Positions 21,143 through 35,050 of a DNA stretch of 64,000 bases are shown one piece after another; the stretch's first letter is position 1; every line of letters begins with the position of its first letter. The notes under the pieces were generated by a model. The model saw only the letters and a list, made by a program, of their open reading frames with translations. It searched no databases and was not told where the DNA came from. Source of the DNA: Atrichornis clamosus (taxonomy: Eukaryota > Chordata > Aves > Passeriformes > Menuridae); NCBI GenBank assembly GCA_013400975.1, contig WBMZ01003302.1, forward strand, positions 62,001 to 126,000, read 5' to 3'. A program made the translations under genes and the position numbers.

Positions 21143-24100
21143 TGAAGTTTGCAGTCCTTGGCAAGTTGCTGACAAATTATCAAAATGTCATAGCCATTCT
21201 GTATTTGGCAGCAGTGGAAATGTAGCCAGTGCTGATGCAGTGTTCATTCAGAGCTCATCTGCACTGTCAGCACTTTAAGAAAACATAGCTCAAGGCCTCT
21301 TCCCTTTTCAATCTTTGGCAAATCCACATCTACTGATAGACGGAGAGATGTGTGAAAGTTCAGGATATCACAGTCCAGCAGTTCATTGCACTGCTGATTG
21401 CTTTGCTGTTTGAGCCTCAAGTTACTTTTCCCCAATTGCACAGCAAGTTTTGCAGCATTTCTCTGAAAATCTGCCTGTACCAGTCCTTTCAATAAGGAAA
21501 GAAAAAAATCAGTACATTTGGCCCTTATACGGGGGCAGGAAAGAAGAGGGGAGAATATTAGGAAGAACAAATAGAATTAGTGAAAGAAGAGAAAATAACA
21601 GACTTCTGCATCTTTAAATGGCCTTTTCACTAGATATTAATCTCTTTGATCTTAGCTCCCTAAGTATGAAACAGACCATGAAAAGGCTAAAGAGCAAATT
21701 AACATCTTTTAAAAAGGGAACACTGATTATTTTTAATTCTTCTGTATCTGTTTTATATTTTAGCATTTTAGACTCTGTCTTGAATGTGTTAAGCACTAGA
21801 ATCAAGGTATTAATTTGAAGATAAGGAATTACTAAATGATTTTCTATGATATGTATCTTTAAAAACTCCATATAGACTTTAATGTCTAAAGAAGTATATT
21901 TTGAAGCAGAATTTTAGAAAATAAAAAAATTAATTTCCAAGAGTTGAGAATGCTGTGGAAAACTAAAACAGCAAGTGGGTGCTTTACTGTGGAAAAAGTA
22001 TTCTTTTGCTTTAGAAGGACCATTGTAGCAGCTCTTGTAGGTCTAATAGGTAGGTAAGCAGCCCTCTGAAGTTAAACTTTGTGAGATTAAGGAAAAAATT
22101 ATGTTCAGTGCTAAATATTGTGTTCTGCTGTTCTTAGGCATTGTTTTCTGCCATAACCTATATGAACATGCAAGTGCTTTTCTCTCCTCTGACATGGTGT
22201 TTCATGCCAAGATCTTTTTAATCAAAACCAGTAGGGGATTATTTTAATTAATTATAAATCAGCAGCTAAGATTCATTAACACTTTTGTTAAAAATTATCT
22301 TATTACTCCAGTTTCAAGATACCAAGTGTTCAGATATTATCTTAGTAAGTTAGCTTTCTTTTCCATGATTACATTAATCTTATGTATGAATTACCACAAG
22401 AGTTTGAAGCTCAAATAACAGTTCTAAAGAGAAGTAGAAATGCTGCAGAGAGTTTTGTAGGACCATGGATTCCTTTTTTAACACTGAATTCTTTTACCAG
22501 CTTGACTTAAAATTTTCAGCATTATGTTCTTATAACTGCAGAGCCATTTCTGGCATTAGTAGCCTAAACAAAACACTGTTCAGGGTGTTTGACCTCTTGG
22601 TGCACTTGTCAAAACCTTCCTGGTGTCATTGGGAGTAAAACATGTGCGGTAGCAGCCAACTTCCACTTTGTGGTGAGAGTTTGGAAACAGCTGTGGGCTG
22701 ATATCACGTAGAGTTTGTGAGATCCAAGCAAATCTCACGTGGAGTTTGCTGGCTTGGTCACAGGGCCAGACTGTCACTGGTGTATCTAAAATGTGTGCGG
22801 TAGCTTGGGAACCGGTTGTCTTTTTAAATGTGCAGACTGGTAGATCCTTTCTGGAATATGGGCTCATGTGTTATCTAACCCTCTAAGGCTGGGAGGTGGC
22901 TGAGGGAGAAGGAGGCTCTATACACAGCAACACAGGAAAGGCTTGCCTATGGGAATGCAAGAAGAGAGGAGAGTTGCCTTGAATGCGTACCATGACAGTA
23001 ATTAAGTCACCAACAAGGTTCAGTTACTTTAGAGGTTCAGAAAAACCTTGCAGTGACATAGCCAGTGTATGTAAAAACACCAAATTAACTCTTACCACAC
23101 ATGAGGAATTGCTGTTGCATAGTCACCGTGGGAGCCCAAAGGCTGTAAACAAGACTATGTAGTGTGCACAAGTAACAGAGTAGCCTGGATTCAGTATGCC
23201 TTCAATATTCAGTAGCTCTCAGGATGGACAGTCAGGGTATTTATAGCTGCCCTTGGGGCCTGGGGAGTTAAATAGTTCAGGTTTGCATTAAGGGTTCCCA
23301 GTGACCCTTCAAATTAAATCTGGTGACGTTTAATATTTTGAGCAAGTGCTAATTATACTACTTGCAGCTTTTTGGGCAAGCAGGAAGTGGTTTCCCATCC
23401 TCAGCATGCCCTAGCACATAGAGAACATTCCATCCTCCCAGATTTAAGTTCCTAGGTTGCCTTCCCCTGCATGAAATAAGTTTTTTTCACCTTTTCTTTG
23501 TAAAGGTGTCATGATTATCAGTGTAAAGACGTAGCTTGCAGCTGTGTGGGCTCCACCCCATCCTCTCACTGCGGGGAGGGAAGAAAGGGCACGTTCTGAA
23601 TGTCTCACGTCTCCTGGCGTGGAGTACCCGGGCAGTACCTGCAGCAGGATCTGTCCCCTGGGCTGCCCTGTGCTGTGATCTGCCTGTGGCCTGCACTGCC
23701 CAGCAGTGGAGACCTGCCAGCCTTCTTTACTGGGCAGGGCTGGAAAGCAGGAGGGGAACATCGCCTGTCTTCCCATTTGCTTACTGACAGTGCATGACAG
23801 TGCTCTCTCTTTGCTCTGTGCTCTCACCAATAATTTTCTTCCACTGGTGACGGGAGGAACTTTGTGTTTTGAGTACTGTGGTGGACCTGGTTATTTTATA
23901 ACTGGTTTAGGATTGCTGAGGGGAGGGGAGTTGCTCTTCATCTGCCGTCATTCCTCATGCCAGGGCTCAGAGCAGGCTGCACTCAGACCTTGCTAAAGCA
24001 GCTTTTAGGCAGTATGTGCAGAGCTGGTGGGAGCCTTGGTCTAAAACCAGCTGCTTGCTCTGTGGTTCTCCGAGCTCAACCTTGTCCTTGTTTTGCAATG

Positions 24101-26348
24101 CTCCGTGTCCTGAACATCTGCAGCCATCCCAGGCTGTAAGGGCTACTCTGCTGTGGGAGCTGCTGAGCTCTTTCTTACATTAATTAATGTAGCTTTACCT
24201 TTGGCAGCAGCAAAGGGAGCTGCCAGAGGTCTTACATAGCATTTGAAATGTCAGCTGCCAGTCTAGAGCAGCTGCCAGCACTGGAGCTCTGACAGGGGGA
24301 ATGTTGTCACAGGACAAATGCAGGGAATGTCAATGTGGACACAGCGTGAGTCAGTCAGGGCAGGGACTTGTGTACAGAGTATCCTGACGTTGGTAAAATG
24401 CCCTTTGAGCTCTCCCAGCAAGTTGGCACCTGTGTTGCTTGGGTCGTGTATAAGGAAATGCTGCTGGCTCCTGGCTGTTGTGGTTTGTATTTAGACCTGA
24501 CTGTAAGTAGTTGTCAGAGTGTGGGGCAGACACTGATAAAATAATCCTGTAGTACTGGGAGTCTCTCTTCTGGGTCAAAGAGTAAGGCAGAGCACTGGTG
24601 ATGAGAGTCTTAAGAGAGAACGCAGATTCTAAAAGCAATAATTTTGGTCACATGTATCTCAATTTTAATTATTTTTAGTGGGCTTTTTCTTTTAAATGTT
24701 TGGGATGTATCTGTTGATTGAACTGAATTAACATGGGGAAAAATAATAAAAAGATTTGTAGCTACAGTCCTTGCTTGTCATCATCGCCTTTGTGAATAGA
24801 TGTGTCTGGAGAGCAGTTGTGTTTCTTCAACATTTTGATTAGAAGGCTCGGCTGCAGACATTTGTGCTAATTTGAATCTTCTGTTTGCTGTTAGTGGGGG
24901 AAGCAAATTTCTTTTTATACTTCTTTGCAATGAATTGTGCCAGCTGTTTTAAGTTAGATGCTTACCCATTTACCTCTCACCTGTAATTTAAACCAGGCTT
25001 GTTAATTGGGCCTGTTAGATGTAAGCACATCTACCAGAGGTGTCCAGATAGGTAGAGACAAATTCCAGATCATTTGGAGTGGATCCAAATCCTTTCCTGA
25101 GACTTAACTCTTCAGCAGAGAGCTCTTTTATAGGATGATGTTAAAGGAAGAGGGCTCACTGGGGTTTTTGGTTTGGCTGGTTACTAACGTGGGGTGCATC
25201 CATGGAATGCAGGGGAGCATGAATCACAAGGGTCTCAATGCCAGGCTCAGAGATATAATCATAGGCTGGGTACTGTAGTATTTACCACAGTGTTTTACAT
25301 ATGGAATTAATCTATGCCCTGCCTTGTGCTGGAAATGTGTGCCTTTGCATTTATGCTGGTTTTGTGTTCCTTATAGTAACAAAAGATTTATATTAAGCAG
25401 CCCAAACCAATTTTAATTTCTAACAGGCCCATAGAACTGTGCTTTTGATACCATCAGGAATGGAAATACTTACTGGAAACCAAATTCCACACTTGCTGAT
25501 GGGAATGCTCTTTACTAGGGTAAAAGTCACCTAAAAACATCCATAAACTTTTTGATGTTCTAGGCTTATGTCTATGTACAAGAAAACTTGCACATACAAT
25601 AAAGCCTCCATCCTGCTCTGCATCCCAGATCTGGGTTGTGTGGCAGATTTCTCTTTTTTAAGTCTAGGAGGGTTTCTGAATCGGGGAAAATGTAAGCCTC
25701 AGATCATCAGAGGGTTATTGTCCATACTACCTAAGAAGTTATAAACAAAGATAATCAAAGCAGTCATATTTGTCTTTTAGGGTTTTTATCTTTTCTGGCC
25801 TCTGAATTCTAGGAAAAATAAAAGCATGTTGATAACAGACTTTTCTAACTGCAGAATTTTTGTTAATACCCTGACCAGTCTTCAGTCTGTTCTTCCTTAT
25901 TTTATGGCTACTCCTTCAGCCTCTTCCTCCAGAGACAGGCTGAAACTGTAGTGACTCATCTTTTGTTAATGTGCTTTTTGTATTCCCATGTTATTTATTT
26001 TCTTGTCTTTGAATTTATTCCGGATGGCACTCATGTAGTAAGCATGTTTCAGGCATGAAGAGGTTAATGCAGCTTTAACTGACTGCCTCATAATAACACT
26101 CATGTTCTTGGCAGCCTTGGGATGAGAGTTCTTGCCTGCAGTCACATACAAGGACTATTATCCTCTTTGATTGCCGCGTTTCTATACAGCCAAAGTAGAT
26201 GTAACAGGATCTTTAGGGGAGTCCTTTTGTGTGTTCCTTGGCTGTAATAGGAGTTTTATAGTACCTCTTGAAAACTGAAAGGGCAGCTCTTAGTACACAG
26301 GTGATTAATCCAGGAACCCCTATGTTGAAATGACTAAAATGATATTCA

Positions 26349-26391
26349 GGTGTTTTGAAGGTGCTTTGAAAAGGTGTTTTGAAGATGCTTT
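26349..26391. repeat. Imperfect local duplication
   Basis: Four near-copies of a GGTGTTTTGAA-like unit occur in about 43 bases. Simple slippage is the likely origin. Confidence 0.65.
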
Positions 26392-29300
26392 CGTGATTTA
26401 ACTTTTGGAAATTAATGACATAAGAAACAATTCTCAAAGCCTCACTGCTAGTTCAGTTCTGGTCCTTTGACTAAACCATGGCCCTAACTTAGGGTGAAGT
26501 AACTAGCTGATTTGTTTCTTTTTAAGTGAGGAAAGGGAAAAACTGAAAGCAGTAGGAATTAAAGTGGACATGGAATTTTTTTAAATCTCCAATGGAAGTG
26601 ATTATTTATGGAAATTTCAGAGTAGTAACTAATGCTGCACCGGCTATTTAAAATCCATCTTGTGACTGAGAATGATGCCACTCAGTGCTCTTGGATTGCT
26701 TAATGACTTTTTTCTAGGAGTGATGTGTTGTAAAACAGCAGTTAGGTAAGATGTTGTGTCAACCACGGAGCTCGGTACTCAGGTGCAGTTGGAAGAAATC
26801 TTGTTAAAACCATAATACCTGGGGGACATTCACAGGCAGAAGTAAAGAGATAGAGATGAAGAACAAATCCAAGCCAGTTTCTTCTGCAGTACTCACATCA
26901 TCTGTATAAAGTCTTGAGGTGAGGAATTTGATTTTGAATGTACGGTTATGTTTGGCCCCATTGTTCCCATGACTATTTGTTACAGTGCATTTCAGGAGTG
27001 ATACATATATACAATAAACTTACTGTTTAGATACATGAGATGTTCAGTGTATCTGAATATTGCTGGAATCTTGGAAATAGGAGAGGTTTATTATTTTGAA
27101 CTATCCACTTACATTTCATTACCTATTTTGCATTTTCTTACACTTTTAAGAGGAAAGTGCCTGTACTTATTAGCATTACTTATTTCTACTTAGCAAGCAT
27201 AGTCTGTCACTGCTGAAATAGTTGAGCTTAGAGTTTTGTATCAAGCATGCCAATCCTGAGATAATTAGAGGATTGATGAGTGCTGCTATTTTGAACCCAG
27301 AGAAGGAAATTTCTGGTTTTCAAAACTGGGAGTAACCCAGGCAGTCTCTTTTACTGTACACTGGATGTATCTGCACATTAGAAGAAGTTAGGTATTAGAA
27401 TTCTTTTGTGAAATGTTAACTGCAGTTTGATGTCCTTTTTATTTAAATTTATGTCTTAATTTCATTTTAAAACCCAGAAATTTAAGGTTTTTAGATTTAA
27501 GAAATTTAAGAAATTTTCTTGGGAGCACAATTGGACCTCCCTCTATCGCTTTGCTAAGAGAGTTGATGTGAACAGATTAACTTCTCTTTGTGTCTGCAGA
27601 GAGACTATTTTTATTTCAAAAGTATGCTCTAACAGCATGTTAGCAATGCTTCCTTGTGCTTAGTGATCATATAATCACGAAGCACGTGAAAAGAATATGG
27701 AAATTTCAAGTGTGGGAAGTGTGGGAACAGCATGACGTAGGTGCATGTGAACATTAGACTTTACCATGCATGATGCAATTCATGACACTTAAAATTTTGC
27801 AAATTATTGTACATATTAGATTTTTTTCACATTAATTTCAAGACTTCTCTCTTTTCCTAAGCTCTTCCAGCTAAACCTGAAAAAAGAGACTAAACTTGCT
27901 TACTTTATGTAAATTTGAAGGTTAACATAATGATAAAGAACTTCCTAGAAAAGGACATGGCGAGGTGAAAGGCAAATCCAAAAGGTTTGGAAAATAATGA
28001 GAGAAAAAATGAGAAAAAGTCAGTGAAATCTGATCTGTACAAATTAAAAGAGGGTCTGTGTGCCTGGGGAGATGCATAGAATAGCCGTGATGCTGATCAT
28101 AGAAGGAATAAACATCTTCAAAAGAACAAGCATGATACTGTCCAGCTGCTTTTTTGTTTTGTTTCTGCATCCAAAGACATTCTGGGAAGAACCAAAACGT
28201 TTCCCCATGTGCCTACTTAGGACAGAAGGCAAACGCAATAAAGCTACTTCCTGGTACTGCAGTAGGTAGTGATAATTAAGAAAGCTTTTGATTTAAAAAA
28301 AAATCTATCGTAAAAACACAAAAACATTAATATTAAGTGAACAACACCATCTCTGCCTCCCTTTCCCACAATAGTTTTGCTGCTGAGAAAACTGAGCCGA
28401 ATATGCAGAATGGCAGAGGCAGCTCTGGGTGTGAGACACCTTGCAACCAGGAGGTCTGAGGCTCTGCTGGGAGCTGTTTTGGGGGTGGGATCAGAGTGGG
28501 GTTTGAGGAGAACAGGAAATTGCACAAGGACCTCTCTGTTGGTTGTTTACCAGGAGCCAGTGCCGCTGGAATAAACAGCTGGGCAGCAGTACAGTGTCCC
28601 CTTTGTCGTCCAGTCTGACAGAACTGGAAATGGAAACGTGGAGCTCAGGGATTCAGTGAGGGAAGCCTATGGGATCAGGGAGCTCGTCACAGACCATTGG
28701 AAACTGAAACAGTATGTGGTAGTTTTGGTCAGAGACAAGAGCTTTTTAAATCCAGAAGTTGTTTTTGCCAGTATCACTCACTAAATAAACTCTAATCGAA
28801 ACCTTTGCCTTCCCCCCTTTACCTCTCCCTCCCCCGATAATGTAGAGGCATTTTACAATTTTCTTAAGGTTCTTTGGGCAGAGAAAGCTGTGGTGAGGAG
28901 TGAGGTTTCTCACTGAGGTACCGCAGTGAGATGGGGAAGAGAAATTCCTCAGCAAGGGAGTGAGCAATTCAGACTGAGGCCATTCTCAGTTCTTGAGCCT
29001 CAGCCACCTCTTCATTAAGTAGGGAAATATCTGCAGACTGACTCAAACACTGACTGGACCTCAGTTTGCCTTGCAGAATTAAACAAGTGATGGTAATAAG
29101 GAGTGCTTTCCTCACTAGAAGCTTCTGGTGACATTTTCACATATTTTCTAAGCATATGTAAACGTCTGGATCCACTAAACATCCTCCTACAGGTGTAGTA
29201 TTTTTGCAGGAAAGGGAGAGTCGTGATTTCACCGAGTCACAAATACTTAATGAAGTAAACTGTGTTCAGATACTGCTTAATTAATCTTGTTTCTTTGCAG

Positions 29301-29425
29301 TGAAAGGTGATTCAGATGCTGAGTTTTCCAGAACACCAGACATGAATCCAGTGCCAGAAAACAGGGTGAAAAAAACCCACCAGGAATTTAATAAGACTGA
29401 AACATCTTTCTTGTTCTGCTGCTGA
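29301..29425 (+). CDS. Possible terminal exon, unidentified
   Basis: A near-perfect acceptor (AATCTTGTTTCTTTGCAG) is followed by a frame with two leading bases and 40 open codons. It starts KGDSDAEFSRTPDMNPVPE and ends in TSFLFCC and a stop. The hydrophilic composition and the Pro/Glu/Asp mix look protein-like. A donor-like AACAGG|GTGAAA inside offers an internal-exon alternative. No matching upstream exon was identified, so chance is a real possibility. Confidence 0.22.
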
Positions 29426-32400
29426 GCAAACTAAAAGGAATGTATTTACATGGATTCACTGGCAGTTGTTAAGGCTTATTTATGTCAGTATAGTAGAGTG
29501 TAGTGAGTGGATTGCGAAGAAATGTGCCCTTATTATTACACCTCTAGCAGGATAAATTGATAAGTTGATTTATCTTACTGAGGTTTGTATTCTCCCCAAG
29601 CCTTCTGCACAATAACATCCAGAGACCTCTGTGCTCCATTCTACAACATCAGCCACTTAAGATGTGTTATAAGAATATACTTTTTTCTAATTTCTGAGAT
29701 GGGAATAGTTTAATTAGGTTCTAGTTGATTAATTCAAGTTCAGCATGTTTCAATGTTAATGTTAGGTTCCGTAATTGGAAAGAAAGGTCAGCTAAATAGG
29801 GAAGGATTTTGTCAGCATTATAGAAAAACCTTTATGCTGTTCTTTTATGGTGGTGTAGGAATTGTCCTTGATACCATGATATGTGTGCATCTTGGACATC
29901 TTTGAAGTCCTACAATAACTTACTGTAGGTTGTATTTAGACTGTTTCAAAAATGTATTTATTTTCAAGGAACACCTTTCTGTGTAGTTAGTAGTGTTAGG
30001 AAAGGAGAATAAGAGAGGCAGAAAATTGAACTGAATGAAACTTTGTTGGATTTAGGTCTAGCAAAGTGAAAGGAGTTTGGAGTATGACAAAGAAATGCTG
30101 TTTCTTTGTGTTCTTAGTAATTTAAGAACTAATGTGTTCTTAGTATTAAAAAAAATAGCACTAGTTCAAAAATAACATAAGTATTATGAAAATATTTTAC
30201 TTGTCTTTTTAATCTCATATGGCAAGTCAGTTTCTTTTTCATCAAGAGAATTCCTACTAGGTTTTGATTTAAGTAAAGCTCTTACTTAGTGCTGCGTGTA
30301 TATTTTCTAGAAAGCTCTATATTACTTTGAAATTCAGTATTTCATTTATATGCAGGGAACATGAGCCTTCTCCTTCATCTAGCAATCTGCACCACCCATA
30401 TATACTTTTTAAAACCTTCAGATGTAACCTTCTTAAATATTTAAGGCATAGCTCCAACAGAACAGGGGTGAGCTGCTGCTCTCTTAACTTTGCCCTCTCC
30501 TTCCTAGGCCTTAGTGAAATACTCAAAGTGCTTTTCACTCTCTGAAGAGCTCGTTATTCAGGTATTCTAGAAAACTAAAGTGCCATATTGACCCTCTACT
30601 GCTTTTGAAAGTGCAAGTAAATATCCGAGAAATAAGGTGTTAAATGCACTTTGTTCAGTGTGTGAAATACAGTTGTTTCAGATTTCTGTTTGTAGAGGTC
30701 TGTCAGTGTTGCTGAGGAAAGGGAAAGCACGCACTTTTGGATGTGAAGAATAGATGGGAAGGCAACACAGGGATCCAGAGGAAGCATCAGTGGGGGGTGC
30801 AGTTTCGTAGCTCTGGTTTTGTGATCTCAGATTCTGTGTGCCTGTTCCATTCGTAGTATTGAGGCAAGTGCAATTCCTGGTTTGTGTGCAGTATCTATAG
30901 GGAATATGAAATGCCTGGGATAGCACAGTCACCATGGCCAACACACAAGCTGCTGTAGTGGTGATTTTTTTGTAAACCTACTGTCTCCAGTAAATGCGAT
31001 ATTTTATTTTTAGGTTTTGCTGAACAGATACATTACAAGTCTGTTTTTGTTTGAAATGGGGTGAGGCTACCTGAACTAGCAAGGCCATACTATCAGGGGT
31101 TAACTTCCTTTGTTTACAACAGTGAAAGTGAAATCTGTGAAGCAGATGAGCATGAACAGATTTGGTTAAACACTGATGTCAGAAGCATTCCTACTGTAAC
31201 AGACAAGGTGAAGTTAACATGCAAGAAATAGTGAAGGCAAGAGAAGGTATTTTTAAATTGAGAAGGTTACTGTCACAGTGCAGAAAAGTGCTGTCATTCT
31301 TATACTTCTACAGTTCTGCTCTCTCCCATTGTGCCAACTCTTCTGCTTGCTAATTTTGATCTACTTTTGATAGAGTTCTTATGTAGAGATAGTATTTTGC
31401 TTCTTATGTAGTAACATTCTCAGGGTAGAAATTCTTCCTTTGTTGAGTTAGCACTTAACATACTGGAATTTGGTTGTTTAGGTATTCCTGTAATAAGTTT
31501 AATAACTAAGGATTTATTCCCCTAATAGTTTTTGTAGGTAGACATTATGCTGTTCCCCAAAAGCTCAGTGCTCCAGCCTTATGGAAAGAACTGCTTATTT
31601 ATCCCTTTTTTTTTGTAGAGCCTTTGCAATTAATTTGGTGGCATTTTAAAGTGAACAGTCAGAAGGATGAGATCTCAGTTAAATGCTGAGGACTGTTCAG
31701 ATGGTCTCTTCAGCATGAAGAGTGTTGGGTGTTTTCACCTCATGATGGTGGGACTGAACCAGAGTATTATAAGTAACAGAACAATTATATATAAGGACTA
31801 AACAAGAGCATTATAAAGACATTTTTTCTGATCATCTATTCCTGCAACCTAATTTCTAAGCGTTTAAAGTACTCAGGGTGCACGTATGTTTTAGTTCAGA
31901 TTAGGAATGTGCTTTTGGAGTAAATCTCCTATTCATTACTATTTACCGTTGCTTGGTTCACTGTCTCAAACTGTCTCTTCAAATCCATATGATCTGTGGA
32001 TGCAAAGACCTCAGCACCACTGGTTTGATGTACACACCTTCTGCTGGATGGGTTACACTCTCTGTAGGTTTCATGCTGTTACAGAGAAGTTCTGCAAGTG
32101 GTATCCTACATTCCCCAAAATTCCAAGTAATAGGGGATCCCTTTTTCCTTCTGTGGTAAAAGGTCTCAGTAATTCTTGGCTCCTCAATGATTATTTCGCT
32201 GTATGTGCTTGCTGTGTATTTACTTGCTGTGCAGAAATAACTACTGCAGCCAGGAGCGGTAACCAAAGAAGAAATTAATAAAGGGAAAGCAGTTTAATAC
32301 TCAGTACAACCTTAAGTATGAAAAATAGTTCAAATGAAGCTTACTCAGTGAAGGAATTAACGTTTTTGAGCAGCCTAGTGGTTAAAAAACCAATTCTTTT

Positions 32401-34699
32401 TTTAATTGTAACTTTTCTTTGTATTTTGTTTTCTTTAATGTATGTTGCTTTTCTTACATTTTATTTTGGGCAGACAATGTCCTTTTAAGCAGTGATATTG
32501 GTTGTGTGTAGCATTGGCAATAGTGGACATTGTCAAGGAAAATGTATCTTTTAATACCTCAGTTTAGGTGCATAGTCATTCTTTAGTTGTTGTTTGCAAT
32601 ACATTAAACTATACCTGCCAGGTGAAGCGCTTAGTATTTTGAATTAATCTTTTGAGGGAGGATCAACTATATCCTGAACAGGTTAGAATCCTTAGCTGTT
32701 GATTCAGGAAATAATTTTTTTTTCCAGAAACCGTCATGGAGATTCTTAGAATCCTTCATCCCTTACCATACCCGTATAAACAGCTAAGAATAGTTGCAAC
32801 ATGTATAATACATCAGATAATAAATGTATAGAAAGTTTTTACCACAGTATTCTCAAGATATACTCTGTGAATCTGTTGGAACAAGATGTATCATACTTAG
32901 TCGTGGGTTTGGCTCAGCAGGGAGCTATATCTTAAGTTATATGGATATTTTAAATTGCTGAATTACATTACTGAAACAGTTTTGGGGTAAGAGTTCCTCC
33001 AATTTCAGAAAGTGATCTTTCATTTTGCTGATAGAATTTTTACATAAAGAAGTCCAGTTAGAATACATCCAGCTAATTAAAATCTGAATATTCATGATGG
33101 GCGCAGATACTGATAATAATTGTCTCATTGCAGATATGTTGGATACTTGGCTCAGCTCAGCCTATAGATACTTTTATAGATCTTCCCCATGAACATGTAG
33201 CCATGACTGACACTCCTTCAAAAGAAGGAAAAAAATGGCTTTCAAGAAAAAAAAAAATTGAAGTAGAATTTTGTAGCTCTGGAAGTAGCTAAGTCTTTTC
33301 AGCCTCTTTGCACTTCAAATAGAGTTGTGAATGTTCAGTGCTTGCCAATAAAAGGTTCTCACATGAGAAGTCATGTAGGAAGCTCAGATCAGCTCAGGGG
33401 AGCTCAGGAATTCAGACCTCTTAGTTCTTGTTCTGGTTCTCAAACTTCTGGGATTGTTTGGAGCGGAGTTTGGGTCGTCCAGGTTGTCAGAGCTGTTCCT
33501 GGCCCTTCTAGGAGGCTGCCGGGTGGAGCTGGCAGGGAGCCCAGGGCTGCAGAGGTGGCATGGGGACAGAGTGACCCCTGCACTCCTGTCACTGAGTCCT
33601 CCACTGGGCATTTTCTGTCTCTGGAGAAGGAACTCTCAGCAGAAGGCTGATTGGTCTGCTCTGCTGTGTGAATTTGTGTAGTGTAACAGAAATCTTATGC
33701 TTCATAAAAAATCTCACCCTTGCAAACATGTCCTCTCTCTTCCACAGTTCTAATGCATCTGAGTTTTTTAATAGGTTCAAACCAGCAACGCAAGCTCAGG
33801 TGTGTAGGAGAGGGAAAATATGTGGGGCAAACTAACATTGTAAAGTATAGAGATAAAACACATTAAAACCAAAGACCCCTAACTTTAAAGGGACATTTTA
33901 ATGCTGGCAATGTAAGGTTGTTTTCCAAGTGAAATAAGTACATCTCCTGAGTCCATGTTTTTAAAAGTTCTCTGACTTCAGGAAATTAAAAATCTCGAGT
34001 TGTCATCTGGGTCATCAGGAAATATAATGAGCAGGTTTTGTTTGTTAATGGGTGTCACATAATCCCTTCTCCATTCCCCTTTCCTGCTCCTCTCTTAGAC
34101 CAGAAATGTTCATATTTGCAGGAATTGACATGGTGCTGTGGAGCATCAAAGGATTCAGAGATTGTTACCCACAAATCCATGGCAGCTTTGCAGATGGAGG
34201 AGAAATACAATACATTCGAATCTCTACTTAAACACAGTTTATTTTAGGCTGTGGTTTCAGATTAAATAAATAACTGAATGCAGAGTTTAGAGACTCCAGA
34301 CTCCTTAAGTATATTAAATTTTAAAAAAATCCAGGGCCATTTTTGTAGTGAATGGAAGGCAATGTGTTTTACAGAGAAGGGGGTGGAATATGTCTCTCGA
34401 TTCAGTGCACTTCCAAGTAATTACAAAGAGCAGATCTTGCTGGTGATTCAAACAACAAAAACATTTTATAATTGTATAGGGCCAGATCTGGTCTACAGTT
34501 TCCCAGCGAAGAACAGTTCTTTGGAAAGCCCAGGGTAGAATTTCCTTTCCTCTGCCAGTCCTTCTGAGGGAGCAGGGAAATAGAGAAAGGTGTTCTTGGC
34601 TCGCACGATGCATGCTGGGGTGGTGAGGCAAGATCATAAATACATTACACATAGCTTGCAACTCCTAAGTGCCAAAATGTCTGATGATTGAGGCTGCTT

Positions 34700-35050
34700 C
34701 AGAGACACCAAAACATTTTATCTTTGTGTAAATAGCTGTGTTATTCAAATGCACAGAGCACGATGGTGGTTTGTGCTATTTTTTCAAAGGAATAAATGAA
34801 GACCCAGAGCTGTGACACAACAAGAATAAAATCTAAGTGTATGCAGCAATGATGGACACTGTCTCCTCACCAGCTGCTTCAGCTGCAAAGTAACAGATTC
34901 ATTTTAGTAACACCTGCGAGGGATTATTTTAAGAACTCCTTGTAATATAACAAATTTGCATATTGGGAGAGTGGAGAGGTCACTGTTTATAGCTACAACT
35001 CTAAAACTAGATAACATGAAGCTATTTCTGATGTGAGGAGTTCGCAGGAA
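34700..35050. promoter_or_regulatory. Possible conserved non-coding element
   Basis: A mixed-composition stretch without repeats holds a perfect octamer on the minus strand (ATTTGCAT at 34954-34961) within AT-rich flanks. It has no ORF or splice pattern. Enhancer function is only a guess from motif content. Confidence 0.2.

Larger units (their letters stand above)
18310..29300. other. Gene-poor AT-rich stretch
   Basis: Apart from the low-complexity tracts listed, nothing here is well supported. Isolated short segments with good acceptors and donors occur on the plus strand (about 20421-20445, 22017-22051 and 26717-26744). They are 25-35 bases long and do not chain into a frame, so they are not called. 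No repeat family beyond simple repeats was recognised. Confidence 0.6.

Noticed and set aside
31907..32278. 123-codon plus-strand ORF
   Set aside because: Composition is Cys/Trp/Phe-rich without motifs. There is no splice signal at the edges, and overlapping ORFs on the other strand are equally long.
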